In this document: positions 26,080 through 35,100 of the stretch, in pieces
Layout of the letters: the number at the start of each line of letters is the position of its first letter
Numbering within the stretch: position 1 is the first letter of the stretch
DNA from: Achromobacter spanius
GTDB taxonomy: Bacteria; Pseudomonadota; Gammaproteobacteria; Burkholderiales; Burkholderiaceae_B
Direction of reading: 5' to 3'
Length of the DNA stretch: 64,000 bases
NCBI RefSeq assembly: GCF_003994415.1
Contig: NZ_CP034689.1
Span: 3,472,001 to 3,536,000 of the forward strand
Position numbers and translations under genes: made by a program
The notes under the pieces: generated by a model
Told to the model about the DNA's origin: nothing
Database searches by the model: none
Seen by the model: only the letters and a program-made list of their open reading frames with translations

Positions 26080-28374
26080 ATGGCTTTTCCCGGGCTGAAG
26101 TACGCTTCATCTGGTCTGCTTGCCGCGCTACGTGCCGGCTCCCGTCTTGGGCGCCGCACGGGTAAGAAAAGCAAGAACCTCGCTACGCCACCGTCTGTCG
26201 CTGCACAAGAAGCGGCGGACGCGACCGCTTCGCCGGTTGCTTCGCTGGCGCCGCTGACCGAAATCATCGGCAGCTATCTCGATCCCAAAGATGTAGAACG
26301 TGTGCGCGAAGCCTATCGCTTCGCGGATCAGGCGCACCTGGGCCAATTCCGCGCCAGCGGTTCACCCTACATCTCGCACCCCATCGCCGTCACTGAAATC
26401 TGCGCAGGCTGGAAGCTCGACGTCAACGCGTTGTCGGCCGCTCTGCTGCATGACGTGATGGAAGACCAGGGCATCGCCAAGCACGAGCTTGCCGAACGCT
26501 TTGGTCCTGAAGTCGCCGAGCTGGTTGACGGCCTGTCCAAGCTCGACCGTCTGGACTTCGCCACGAAGGCAGAACAGCAGGCTGAGAGTTTCCGCAAGAT
26601 GCTGCTGGCGATGGCGCGCGACGTGCGCGTCATTCTCATCAAGCTGGCCGACCGCCTGCACAACATGCGCACACTGGACGCGGTCAACCCCGAGAAACGC
26701 CGACGTATCGCGCGCGAAACGCTGGACATCTACGCGCCCATTGCACATCGTCTTGGCCTGAACCTGCTGTTCCGAGAACTGCAGGATCTGTGCTTCGCGG
26801 CCATGTACCCCAACCGCTACCAGGTGCTGTACAAGGCCGTGCTGGCCGCGCGCGGCAACCGCCGCGAAGTCATCACCAAGATTGCAGATTCGGTGCGGGC
26901 GTCGCTGCCCGCCGCCGGCATCGAAGCCGAAGTCACGGGCCGCGAGAAAACGCTTTATGGCATCTACCGCAAGATGGTGGACCAGAAAAAATCGTTTTCC
27001 GACGTGCTCGACATTTACGGCTTTCGCGTCATCGTGCATACCCTGCCCGAGTGCTATCTGGCGCTGGGCACGCTGCACCAGCTTTATCGGCCCGTACCCG
27101 GCAAGTTCAAGGACTACATCGCCATTCCCAAGGTGAACGGCTATCAGTCCTTGCACACCACGCTGGTCGGCCCCTACGGCACGCCGGTGGAATTCCAGTT
27201 CCGCACGCGCGACATGCATCACGTGGCCGAAGAAGGCGTGGCCTCGCACTGGCTGTACAAGGGCGCCGACCTGACGCTGAACGACCTGCAAAAGCGCACC
27301 CATCAATGGTTGCAATCGCTGCTGGACATTCAAAGCCAGACGGGCGATTCCGGCGAATTCCTTGAACACGTCAAGGTGGACCTGTTCCCGGATGCCGTGT
27401 ACGTGTTCACCCCACGCGGCAAGATCATTTCGCTGCCACGCGGCGCCACGCCCGTGGACTTCGCCTACGCCATCCATACCGACATCGGCAACCAGGCCGT
27501 GGCGGCTAAGGTGAATGGCGAGTTCGTGCCGTTGCGCACCGAACTCAACAGCGGTGACACAGTGGAAATCGTGACGTCGCCCGCCTCGCGCCCCAACGCA
27601 CAGTGGCTCAATTACGTACGCACCGGCCGCGCACGCTCCGAAATCCGGCATTACCTGCGCACCGTCAAGTACGAAGAATCGGTGGCGTTCGGCGAACGCT
27701 TGCTCAGCCAGGCCTTGCAGGAATTGCACATGCCGATGCCGGCCACCGATGACCCCGCCTGGCAGAAATTGGCGCGCAGCACCGGCGCCAGCTCGCGCGA
27801 GGAAATCCTTGCCGATATCGGCTTGGGCAAGCGCCTGGCGGCAGTGGTTGCACGCCGGTTTGCGCCCGAACACCAATTGGTCGCCACCACGGCAGCGGCC
27901 GTGGACGAGCTGACTTCCGCGCGCAGCGCCCCCATCCTGATCCAGGGCAACGAAGGCCAGGCCGTGCAGTTGGCGCCGTGCTGCGGCCCGCTGCCTGGCG
28001 ACCCGATTGTGGCGGGCATGCGCATGGGCCATGGGCTGGTGGTGCACACCGCCGACTGCCCGGTCGCCATGCGCCAACGCCTGCGCGAACCCGAGCGCTG
28101 GATCAACGTGGCCTGGGATGCCCACACGGCCAAGCACCTGGCCACGCGTCTGGACATCATCACCCGCAACGAGCGCGGCGTGCTGGGCCGGCTCGCGGCG
28201 GAAGTTACCGCCGCTGACGCCAACATCATGCACGTGACGATGCACGACGATGCGGTGTCCACGGTGTCGTTGCACCTGACCATTCAGGTCGACAGCCGCA
28301 AGCACCTGGCCCAGGTCATCCGCGCCATTCGACACGTGCCGCAGGTGCAGAAGATCGTTCGGGTGAAAGGCTGA
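26080..28374 (+). CDS. spoT: Bifunctional (p)ppGpp synthetase/hydrolase (SpoT/Rel)
   Basis: Stringent-response enzyme of 764 residues. The HD hydrolase domain is intact (HPIAV, LLHDVMED with His124-Asp125, LIKLADRLHNMRTL). The synthetase domain carries GREKTLYGIYRKM, DIYGFRVIV and FKDYIAIPKVNGYQSLHTT. A TGS domain (VFTPRGKIISLPRGATPVDFAYAIH), zinc-finger/helical region with CCGPLPGD and a C-terminal ACT domain follow. Both active sites look complete, so it can make and degrade the alarmone. It ends the gmk-rpoZ-spoT cluster at a bidirectional terminator. The first about 55 residues are a low-complexity basic leader. Confidence 0.96.
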   Translation: MAFPGLKYASSGLLAALRAGSRLGRRTGKKSKNLATPPSVAAQEAADATASPVASLAPLTEIIGSYLDPKDVERVREAYRFADQAHLGQFRASGSPYISHPIAVTEICAGWKLDVNALSAALLHDVMEDQGIAKHELAERFGPEVAELVDGLSKLDRLDFATKAEQQAESFRKMLLAMARDVRVILIKLADRLHNMRTLDAVNPEKRRRIARETLDIYAPIAHRLGLNLLFRELQDLCFAAMYPNRYQVLYKAVLAARGNRREVITKIADSVRASLPAAGIEAEVTGREKTLYGIYRKMVDQKKSFSDVLDIYGFRVIVHTLPECYLALGTLHQLYRPVPGKFKDYIAIPKVNGYQSLHTTLVGPYGTPVEFQFRTRDMHHVAEEGVASHWLYKGADLTLNDLQKRTHQWLQSLLDIQSQTGDSGEFLEHVKVDLFPDAVYVFTPRGKIISLPRGATPVDFAYAIHTDIGNQAVAAKVNGEFVPLRTELNSGDTVEIVTSPASRPNAQWLNYVRTGRARSEIRHYLRTVKYEESVAFGERLLSQALQELHMPMPATDDPAWQKLARSTGASSREEILADIGLGKRLAAVVARRFAPEHQLVATTAAAVDELTSARSAPILIQGNEGQAVQLAPCCGPLPGDPIVAGMRMGHGLVVHTADCPVAMRQRLREPERWINVAWDAHTAKHLATRLDIITRNERGVLGRLAAEVTAADANIMHVTMHDDAVSTVSLHLTIQVDSRKHLAQVIRAIRHVPQVQKIVRVKG

Positions 28375-28400
28375 CGCCATTTCTTCATGACCCGACGCAA

Positions 28401-28440
28401 GCGTAAAAAAAAAACCAGCAGCATGCTGGTTTTTTTACGC
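28401..28440. terminator. Bidirectional terminator between spoT and glnQ
   Basis: ACCAGCA-GCA-TGCTGGT flanked by ten A residues on the left and seven T residues on the right, with outer GCGT/ACGC pairing. T-tails exist on both strands, fitting the convergent gene ends. Confidence 0.93.
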
Positions 28441-28457
28441 CATGAATGAATGGCGCC

Positions 28458-29186
28458 TCAGGTAACGTGCTGCAGGAAATCCTTCAAACGCTGGCTGGGC
28501 GGGTTGCTCAGTAATTCAGCCGGTGGCCCATCGTGCGCGATTTTTCCCGCGTCGATGAAGAGAAGCCGGCTACCCACCTTGCGCGCGAATTCCATTTCGT
28601 GGGTCACGACCACCATCGTCATGCCCTCTTCCGCCAGGTCCCGCATCACCTTCAGCACTTCGTGACGCAGTTCAGGGTCGAGCGCCGAGGTGGGCTCATC
28701 GAACAGCATCAGCTTGGGCTTGATGGCCAGGGCGCGGGCAATGGCCACGCGCTGTTGCTGGCCGCCGGACAGCTCCGCCGGATAGTGATGCATGCGCTCA
28801 GCAAGGCCCACCTTGTCCAGCAATGCCTCGGCCAGCTCGCGTGCTTCACCGCGCGGTTGGCCGCGCGTATGCACGGGGCCGAACATGACGTTTTCCAGCG
28901 CGGTCATCTGCGGGAACAGATTGAATTGCTGGAACACCATGCCGGCTTCTCGGCGGATCTCGCGCACCTGCGCCGTATCGCCCTTGACGCTTAAGCCATC
29001 CACCAGCAGATCTCCGCCGTTGATGGTTTCCAGCACATTGATGCATCGCAGGAACGTGGACTTGCCGGACCCCGACGGACCCACCACCACCACGACCTCA
29101 CCCGCGTCGATGTTCAGCGAAATATCGTCCAACACCATGGATTCGCCGAAGTTCTTGGTGACGTTATGGAATTCGACCATGCTCAT
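28458..29186 (-). CDS. glnQ: Glutamine ABC transporter ATP-binding protein
   Basis: Cytosolic ATPase of a polar amino acid importer, 242 residues. Walker A GPSGSGKST, Q-loop FNLFPQMTALENV, signature LSGGQQQR, Walker B LMLFDEPTSALD and switch His in VTHEMEFA are all intact. The ATG at 29186 overlaps the stop of the permease gene (ATGA). With the GlnH-like binding protein upstream the set is glnHPQ. Confidence 0.93.
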   Translation of the reverse strand: MSMVEFHNVTKNFGESMVLDDISLNIDAGEVVVVVGPSGSGKSTFLRCINVLETINGGDLLVDGLSVKGDTAQVREIRREAGMVFQQFNLFPQMTALENVMFGPVHTRGQPRGEARELAEALLDKVGLAERMHHYPAELSGGQQQRVAIARALAIKPKLMLFDEPTSALDPELRHEVLKVMRDLAEEGMTMVVVTHEMEFARKVGSRLLFIDAGKIAHDGPPAELLSNPPSQRLKDFLQHVT

Positions 29187-29839
29187 AATATGCGCATCCT
29201 TCTTTCCACCAGGTGCAGGCTCAGCGCCATCAAGCCGGTCAGGATCAGGTAGACGATCGCGACCGCGGACCATATTTCAACAGCACGGAAATTACTGGCC
29301 ATGATCTCCTGGCCCTGACGCGTCAGTTCGGCCACGCCGATCACGATGAACAGTGATGAATCCTTCAAGCTGATGATGCACTGGTTGCCCAGCGGCGGGA
29401 TCATGCGGCGAAACGCCACCGGCCCGATGATGTGGAACAAGATCTTGTGAAACGGCAAGCCCATCGCCTGCCCCGCTTCCTTCAGCCCCTTGTGCACGGA
29501 CAGCAGCGCTCCCCGCACGATTTCCGAGATGTAGGCGCCCGAGTTGATGATCAGGGTGACGATGGCCGCCCATTCGGCATCCACCCGGATATTGGCCAGC
29601 AGCGGCAAGGCGAAGTAGATGAACATCACCTGCACCACGATCGGCGTGCCGCGAATCACCGCCACATAGACTTGCGCGATCGCCGACAGGACGGGGTGGC
29701 CGTAAGCCCGGGTCACGCCAGACAACGCCCCCAGCAGGAACCCGCCGACCAAGCCCCAGAACGTGATCTTGATGGTCATCAGCGTACCCTCAAGCAGATT
29801 GGGTATCGCGTCTTGAATTACAGCCCAGTCAAATTCCAC
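29183..29839 (-). CDS. glnP: Glutamine ABC transporter permease
   Basis: Inner-membrane permease of 218 residues with about five membrane segments and the HisMQ-type start (PNLLEGTLMTIKITFWGLVGGFLLG). The coupling EAA-like loop is KGLKEAGQAMGLPFHKILFHIIGP. It lies between glnH (99 bp upstream) and glnQ (ATGA overlap). Confidence 0.93.
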   Translation of the reverse strand: MEFDWAVIQDAIPNLLEGTLMTIKITFWGLVGGFLLGALSGVTRAYGHPVLSAIAQVYVAVIRGTPIVVQVMFIYFALPLLANIRVDAEWAAIVTLIINSGAYISEIVRGALLSVHKGLKEAGQAMGLPFHKILFHIIGPVAFRRMIPPLGNQCIISLKDSSLFIVIGVAELTRQGQEIMASNFRAVEIWSAVAIVYLILTGLMALSLHLVERRMRIL

Positions 29840-29938
29840 GGTAGTCCCCCCAGGGCGCCGTCGGGCGCCGCATCATCGCGGCGCCGCCCCGCTGACTTCA
29901 CGGCGAAGCGGCGCGGAAAGCAAGGCTATGCCCAGCGC

Positions 29939-30691
29939 TTACGGCTTCTTGCCGAACCACTTTTCATAGATGGCGTCGTACTGGCCGTTGGCTTTCAGCG
30001 TGGCCAAGGCCTTGTTCACCTGCGGGACCAATTCACTACCCTTGGGGAAGGCGATGCCGTAGAAGTCACCGCTCTTGACCGAACCGATCACCTTCACGCG
30101 GCCCTTGCCTGCCGTGTTGGCGTAGTACTGCACGTTGGGCGTGTCGTGCACGGCGGCGTCCACGCGGCCCGTGGCCAGTTCCAGATACGCGTTGTCGATG
30201 TTGGGAAACAGCTTGAGCTTGGCGTCCGGCACCTGGGACTTCAGGAAATCAACGGTGGCGGTGCCGGTCTTGACGGCAACGGTCTTGCCGGAGAGGGACT
30301 TGGCGTCTTTGATATCGGTGTTCTTGTCGCTGACCAGAATGGCCAGGCCGCTTTCGTAGTAGGGGTCCGAGAAGTCGATGACCTTCTTGCGGTCGTCCCG
30401 GATCGTGATGCCCGCCAGCGCGGCATCGATGTTCTTGGTTTGCAGGCCCGGGATGATGCCGTTGAAATCCATGGGCTGAAGCTTGTACTTCAAGTTCAGT
30501 TCCTTGGCGATGGCTGCCCAGAGATCCACATCAAAGCCCACATAGGTATTACCCTGCTTGAACTCGAACGGCACGAAAGCGGTGTCGGTGGCCACCACCA
30601 ATTCCCTGCCCTGGGCTTGGGCGCCGGATACAGCGCCGAACATGGCCACGGACAGGCCGACCAAGGCGGCGGCAACTTTACGTTTGATCAT
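29939..30691 (-). CDS. glnH: Periplasmic glutamine-binding protein
   Basis: Solute-binding component of 250 residues with a signal peptide (VAAALVGLSVAMFGAVSGAQA). The mature part closely matches what I know of enterobacterial GlnH: VVATDTAFVPFEFKQG, YVGFDVDLWAAIAKEL, PMDFNGIIPGLQTKN, ALAGITI, KWFG at the end, which argues for glutamine as the ligand. Start at 30691 has GAGAG upstream. The divergent neighbour is a C45-family acyltransferase, 166 bp away. Apart from lacking an evident sigma-54 box, the operon would be expected to be nitrogen regulated. Confidence 0.93.
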   Translation of the reverse strand: MIKRKVAAALVGLSVAMFGAVSGAQAQGRELVVATDTAFVPFEFKQGNTYVGFDVDLWAAIAKELNLKYKLQPMDFNGIIPGLQTKNIDAALAGITIRDDRKKVIDFSDPYYESGLAILVSDKNTDIKDAKSLSGKTVAVKTGTATVDFLKSQVPDAKLKLFPNIDNAYLELATGRVDAAVHDTPNVQYYANTAGKGRVKVIGSVKSGDFYGIAFPKGSELVPQVNKALATLKANGQYDAIYEKWFGKKP

Positions 30692-30857
30692 GAAACTCTC
30701 CTCGTGGGGACCGTCGGCTCCCCGGGTTGTTGTAGGGGCATGATTCCTTGGCGGCTCCGGGGTCACCGGCGCCGCTTATCGGCGATCTTAACGCATGCGT
30801 CCCCACCCGGCAGAGCTTAGAAAAATTACAATCCACACGACACCCCGGAGAATCCCC

Positions 30858-31892
30858 ATGCCCTACAAATATGTACGCATTGCCGGAAACCGGCGCGAAG
30901 TCGGTCAAGCGCTGGGCAAGTTGGCACGCCCGCTGATGTCGGTGTACCTGAATCAAAGCAGCACTTGGGAAGCGCTGCGCCGCTGGCGTGGCCATCCCTA
31001 TGTGGACGAACTGGGGCAACAGATCCAGGCGGTGTTGCCGACGCTATGGGAAGAACTTGAAGGGCTGGCCGACGGCCTGCGCATGCCTGTGAAAGACGTG
31101 CTGCTTTGGAATTGCCGGGGTGACTTGCTGCATAGCACCACTGACGGCTGCACGTCCGTCGCACTGAAAGGCGCGGACGGCACACGCTGGATCGGCCATA
31201 ACGAAGACGGCGACCCCTACCTGTACGGGCGCTGCCAGTTGGTTGATGTGGCCTTGGACGACGCGCCCGGCTTTGTCAGCTTCTATTACCCGGGGTCATT
31301 GCCAGGCCACACCTTCGGCGCCAACCGGGCCGGCCTGGTGCAAACCATCAATAACCTGCGCACCCGACTGCGCCAGCCGGGCGTGCCGCGCATGTTTCTG
31401 GCGCGCGCGGTTCTGGACTGCTCCACGCTGGATGAGGCCGTCGCCCTGCTTCGCGACCTGCCGCATGCTGGCGGCTTTCACCATCTGCTGGGCAGTGCCA
31501 CGGACCCCCGTCTGATCAGCGCCGAGGTGGCGCCGGGTTCGACATCCATCATGGACATCGGCACGCGCTACGGCCATGCCAACCACATGGTTCACGCCAA
31601 GGCGCGCGACCAACCGCAAGTGATTACGGAATCATCGCGCAACCGACAAAACCGGATTGAGGGCATCGTGGATGGCTGGTCGCCGGAAACGGGCAGCGCG
31701 GACATGCTGGCCGCGCTGCACGACACGTTGGGCGCCCTGCCGATATTGCGCACCGACGCCGCCGACCCAGATGGTGAAAATACGCTGGCGACCGCGATGT
31801 TTGAAATCCGCGATGACGAGGTCACGTTGCGAGTCTATGACCGCAGAAAGATGGCGGACATTGCGTTGGATGTAATGTCGGACCCGGAATAG
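30858..31892 (+). CDS. C45-family autoproteolytic acyltransferase/hydrolase
   Basis: The 344-residue product resembles the isopenicillin N acyltransferase family (peptidase C45, Ntn hydrolases), which self-cleave before a catalytic Cys and then act on amide bonds. The expected nucleophile is Cys98 in TTDGCTSVAL, followed by the family pattern WIGHNEDGD and NRAGLVQTINNL. No signal peptide is seen. ATG at 30858 has GGAG 8 bases upstream. It is divergent from glnHPQ, so a role in releasing or using amide-linked amino acids is conceivable, but the substrate is unknown. It ends 7 bp before the second dispersed repeat. Confidence 0.8.
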   Translation: MPYKYVRIAGNRREVGQALGKLARPLMSVYLNQSSTWEALRRWRGHPYVDELGQQIQAVLPTLWEELEGLADGLRMPVKDVLLWNCRGDLLHSTTDGCTSVALKGADGTRWIGHNEDGDPYLYGRCQLVDVALDDAPGFVSFYYPGSLPGHTFGANRAGLVQTINNLRTRLRQPGVPRMFLARAVLDCSTLDEAVALLRDLPHAGGFHHLLGSATDPRLISAEVAPGSTSIMDIGTRYGHANHMVHAKARDQPQVITESSRNRQNRIEGIVDGWSPETGSADMLAALHDTLGALPILRTDAADPDGENTLATAMFEIRDDEVTLRVYDRRKMADIALDVMSDPE

Positions 31893-31899
31893 CAGGATC

Positions 31900-32079
31900 G
31901 TAGGATGGGTGTAGCGCGCACCGTCCTGGAACAGGAAATGGACGCGGAACGCGCGTAGCCCATCAAGTGGTGGTTGAGCCATGGCTGAATTTGCCACACG
32001 TCCACCGTTGCATGATGGGTTGCGCGCGTTGTACGTCGGGGTTCTTGCCCCCGGAGTTCGCGCGCTTCACCCATCCTAC
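31900..32079. repeat. Dispersed double-hairpin repeat, copy 2
   Basis: A 180-bp element bounded by GTAGGATGGGTG and CACCCATCCTAC, exact complements. Hairpin A (31904-31964) pairs GATGGG..GCGCGC with GCGCG..CCCATC; hairpin B (32014-32075) repeats the design with GATGGGTTGCGCGCG and CGCGCGCTTCACCCATC. It shares ends, order and CGCG-rich arms with copy 1 at 12349-12545 but differs in loop sequence and length. It fills the gap between convergent genes (C45 acyltransferase and 5-oxoprolinase). Confidence 0.87.
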
Positions 32080-32115
32080 GACCTGCCTATTTTGTGCACC
32101 AAGGCGATACCATCA

Positions 32116-35100
32116 TCACGCCTTGCCGTAGCCACCACCCCCGGGGGTTTCAACCACGAACACGTCGCCCGGCTGCAATTGGGCGCTGTCTTGCGGGCCG
32201 AGTTCCTCGATGGTGCCATCGACGCGCTCGATCGAGTTGCGGCCCATCGCGCCAGGCTGTCCGCCCGCCAGGCCGAACGGCGCGAAGCGGCGGTTGTTGG
32301 ACAGGATGGCTGCCGTCATGTCTTCCAGGAAGCGGATGCGGCGCACGCCGCCCTCGCCGCCCGGGTAACGGCCCGCGCCGCCTGACCCCTTGCGGATTTC
32401 GTAGGACTCCAGCCGCACGGGGAAGCGGAACTCAAGCACCTCGGGGTCCGTCAAGCGTGAATTCGTCATGTGCGCCTGCACCACCGACGTGCCGGCGAAG
32501 CCCTCGTCGTGTGGTCCGGCCGCGTCGATGCGTACCGGGCCCGCGCCCGTGCCGCCCGAGATGGTCTCGTAATACTGATGGCGCGCGTTGCCGAAGGTGA
32601 AGTTGTTCATCGTGCCCTGGCTGGCGGCCAGCACACCCAACGCGCCATACAGCGCGTTGACGATGCACATGGACGTTTCCACGTTGCCCGCCACCACCGA
32701 CGCCGGCGGGTTGGGCCGCAACATCGAACCTTCCGGCAGGATGATCGACAACGGCGCCAGGCAGCCGTCGTTCAGCGGGATGTCGTCGTTGACCATGGTG
32801 CGGAACACATACAGCACCGCAGCCACGGCAATCGCGCCAGGCGCGTTGAAGTTGTTGTCCAGTTGCGGTGACGTACCAGTGAAATCGACCACCGCGCTAC
32901 GCGCCTGCGTATCCACCTTGACCGCCACGCGTATCACCGCGCCGTTGTCCAACGGGTATTCGTAGCTGCCATCCTTCAGCACCGAGATCACGCGGCGCAC
33001 CGCTTCTTCGGCGTTGTCCTGCACGTGGCCCATATAGGCGCGCACAACGTCCAGGCCGAAGTGGTCGCACATGCGCAGCAGTTCCTGCACGCCTTTCTCG
33101 TTGGCGGCGATCTGCGCGTGCATGTCGGCGATGTTCTGATCCGGATTGCGCGCGGGCCAGCGGCCCGAGCCCAGGATCTCGCGCGCGGCTTCCTCGCGGA
33201 ATTCGCCGTTCTTCACCAACTGGAAATTGGTAAAGAGCACGCCCTCGTCTTCCACCGTTTTGGAATCGGGCGGCATGGATCCCGGCGTCGTGCCGCCGAT
33301 ATCCGCGTGGTGCCCACGCGAGCCGACGTAGAACAGGATTTCGCGACCGGCATGATCGAACACCGGCGTAATGACCGTGACGTCCGGCAAGTGCGTGCCA
33401 CCGTGGTACGGATCGTTCACCACATAGGCGTCGCCCGGCATCATGCGGCCGGCGTTGGCGTTCATCACCGTGCGGACCGATTCGCCCATGGACCCCAGGT
33501 GCACCGGCATATGCGGCGCGTTGGCGATCAAGCGCGCTTGCGAATCAAAGATGGCGCACGAGAAATCCAGGCGTTCCTTGATGTTGACGGAGTACGCCGT
33601 GTTCTGCAGGCGGTAGCCCATCTGTTCGGCAATCGACATGAAGAGGTTGTTGAACACCTCCAGCATGACCGGGTCCGCCTGCGTGCCAATGCGACGCCGG
33701 TCCGCACGCGCCTCGACGCGCCGGATCACAAAATGGTCCTGCGACGTCAGTTCGGCTTGCCAGCCGGGTTCCACCACGGTCGTCTGATTGGGCTCGGAGA
33801 TGATGGCGGGACCCGCCACCACGTCGCCACCCGCCATGTCTTCACGCACATACAACGGCGTGTCGCGCCATTCGCCCGCGCTGTACATGCTGACCACGCG
33901 ACGGGCCGACAAGGCGCCGTCCCGGGTACGCGACACCGACGCTTCGCCGACGCGCTCACCGCCACCGGTGGCTTCCACCGAAATGGTCTCGACGACGAGT
34001 TCGCGATTGGGCATCAGGAAGGAATAACGCTGCCGATAGGCGGCTTCAAAATCGCCACGCGCCTGTTCCAAGGTGGAAAAGGCAACTTCCAGCGCCGTAT
34101 CGGTGCCCCGGTATTTCAAATGCAGGCGACGCTGCACGCTGATGTCGCCTTCCGGCACATGCTGACGGCGCAGCTCGCCCACCGCTTGCTCGGCCAGCAC
34201 ATCCAGCTCGTCTTTCAGCTCGCCCATCAGGCTGGCGTCCAGCACCTTTTCAACCGTCTTCTGGCGCATGTCGGTCTGGTCGGCCAGGCCCATGCCATAG
34301 GCCGAGAGCACGCCGCCCAGCGGATGCGCAAACACCGTTGTCATGCCCAGCGCATCGGCCACCAGGCAGGCATGCTGCCCGCCCGCGCCGCCGAACACGG
34401 TCAGGGCATATTCCGTGACGTCGTGGCCGCGCTGTACCGAGATGCGCTTGATGGCCTCCGCCATGTTGCCGACCGCAATTTCCAGGAAGCCCTCGGCCAG
34501 TTGCTCGGGCGTCATCTCGCGGCCGGTGGCGGCGCGCACTTCGTCCGCCATGGCCGTGAAGCGCGCAACCACGGCGTCGCGGTCCAGGGCTTCGTTGGCC
34601 TCGGGGCCAAACACATTGGGGAAAAAGTCCGGCTGGATCTTGCCCAGCAGCACGTTGCAGTCCGTCACGGCCAGCGGGCCGCCCCGGCGGTAGCAAGCGG
34701 GCCCGGGGTTGGCGCCCGCGGAATCCGGGCCGACGCGCAGGCGCGCGCCGTCGAAATGCAGGATGGACCCGCCGCCCGCCGCCACGGTGTGAATGCTCAT
34801 CATGGGCGCGCGCATGCGCACGCCCGCCACCTGGGTTTCGAATTCGCGTTCGAACTCGCCCGCGTAGTGCGACACGTCGGTGGACGTGCCGCCCATGTCA
34901 AAGCCGATGACCTTGGGGAACCCGGCAATTTCGCTGGTGCGCACCATGCCGACGATGCCGCCGGCCGGGCCGGACAGAATGGCGTCCTTGCCACGGAAAC
35001 GGTGCGCGTCGGTCAGGCCGCCGCTGGATTGCATGAACATCAGGCGGATGCCCGGCAGCTCGCCCGCCACCTGATCCACGTAGCGCTTCAGGATCGGCGA

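Noticed and set aside
26362..28380. A 672-codon minus-strand frame opposite spoT
   Set aside because: Histidine- and valine-rich antisense composition typical of shadow frames; spoT on the other strand is intact.
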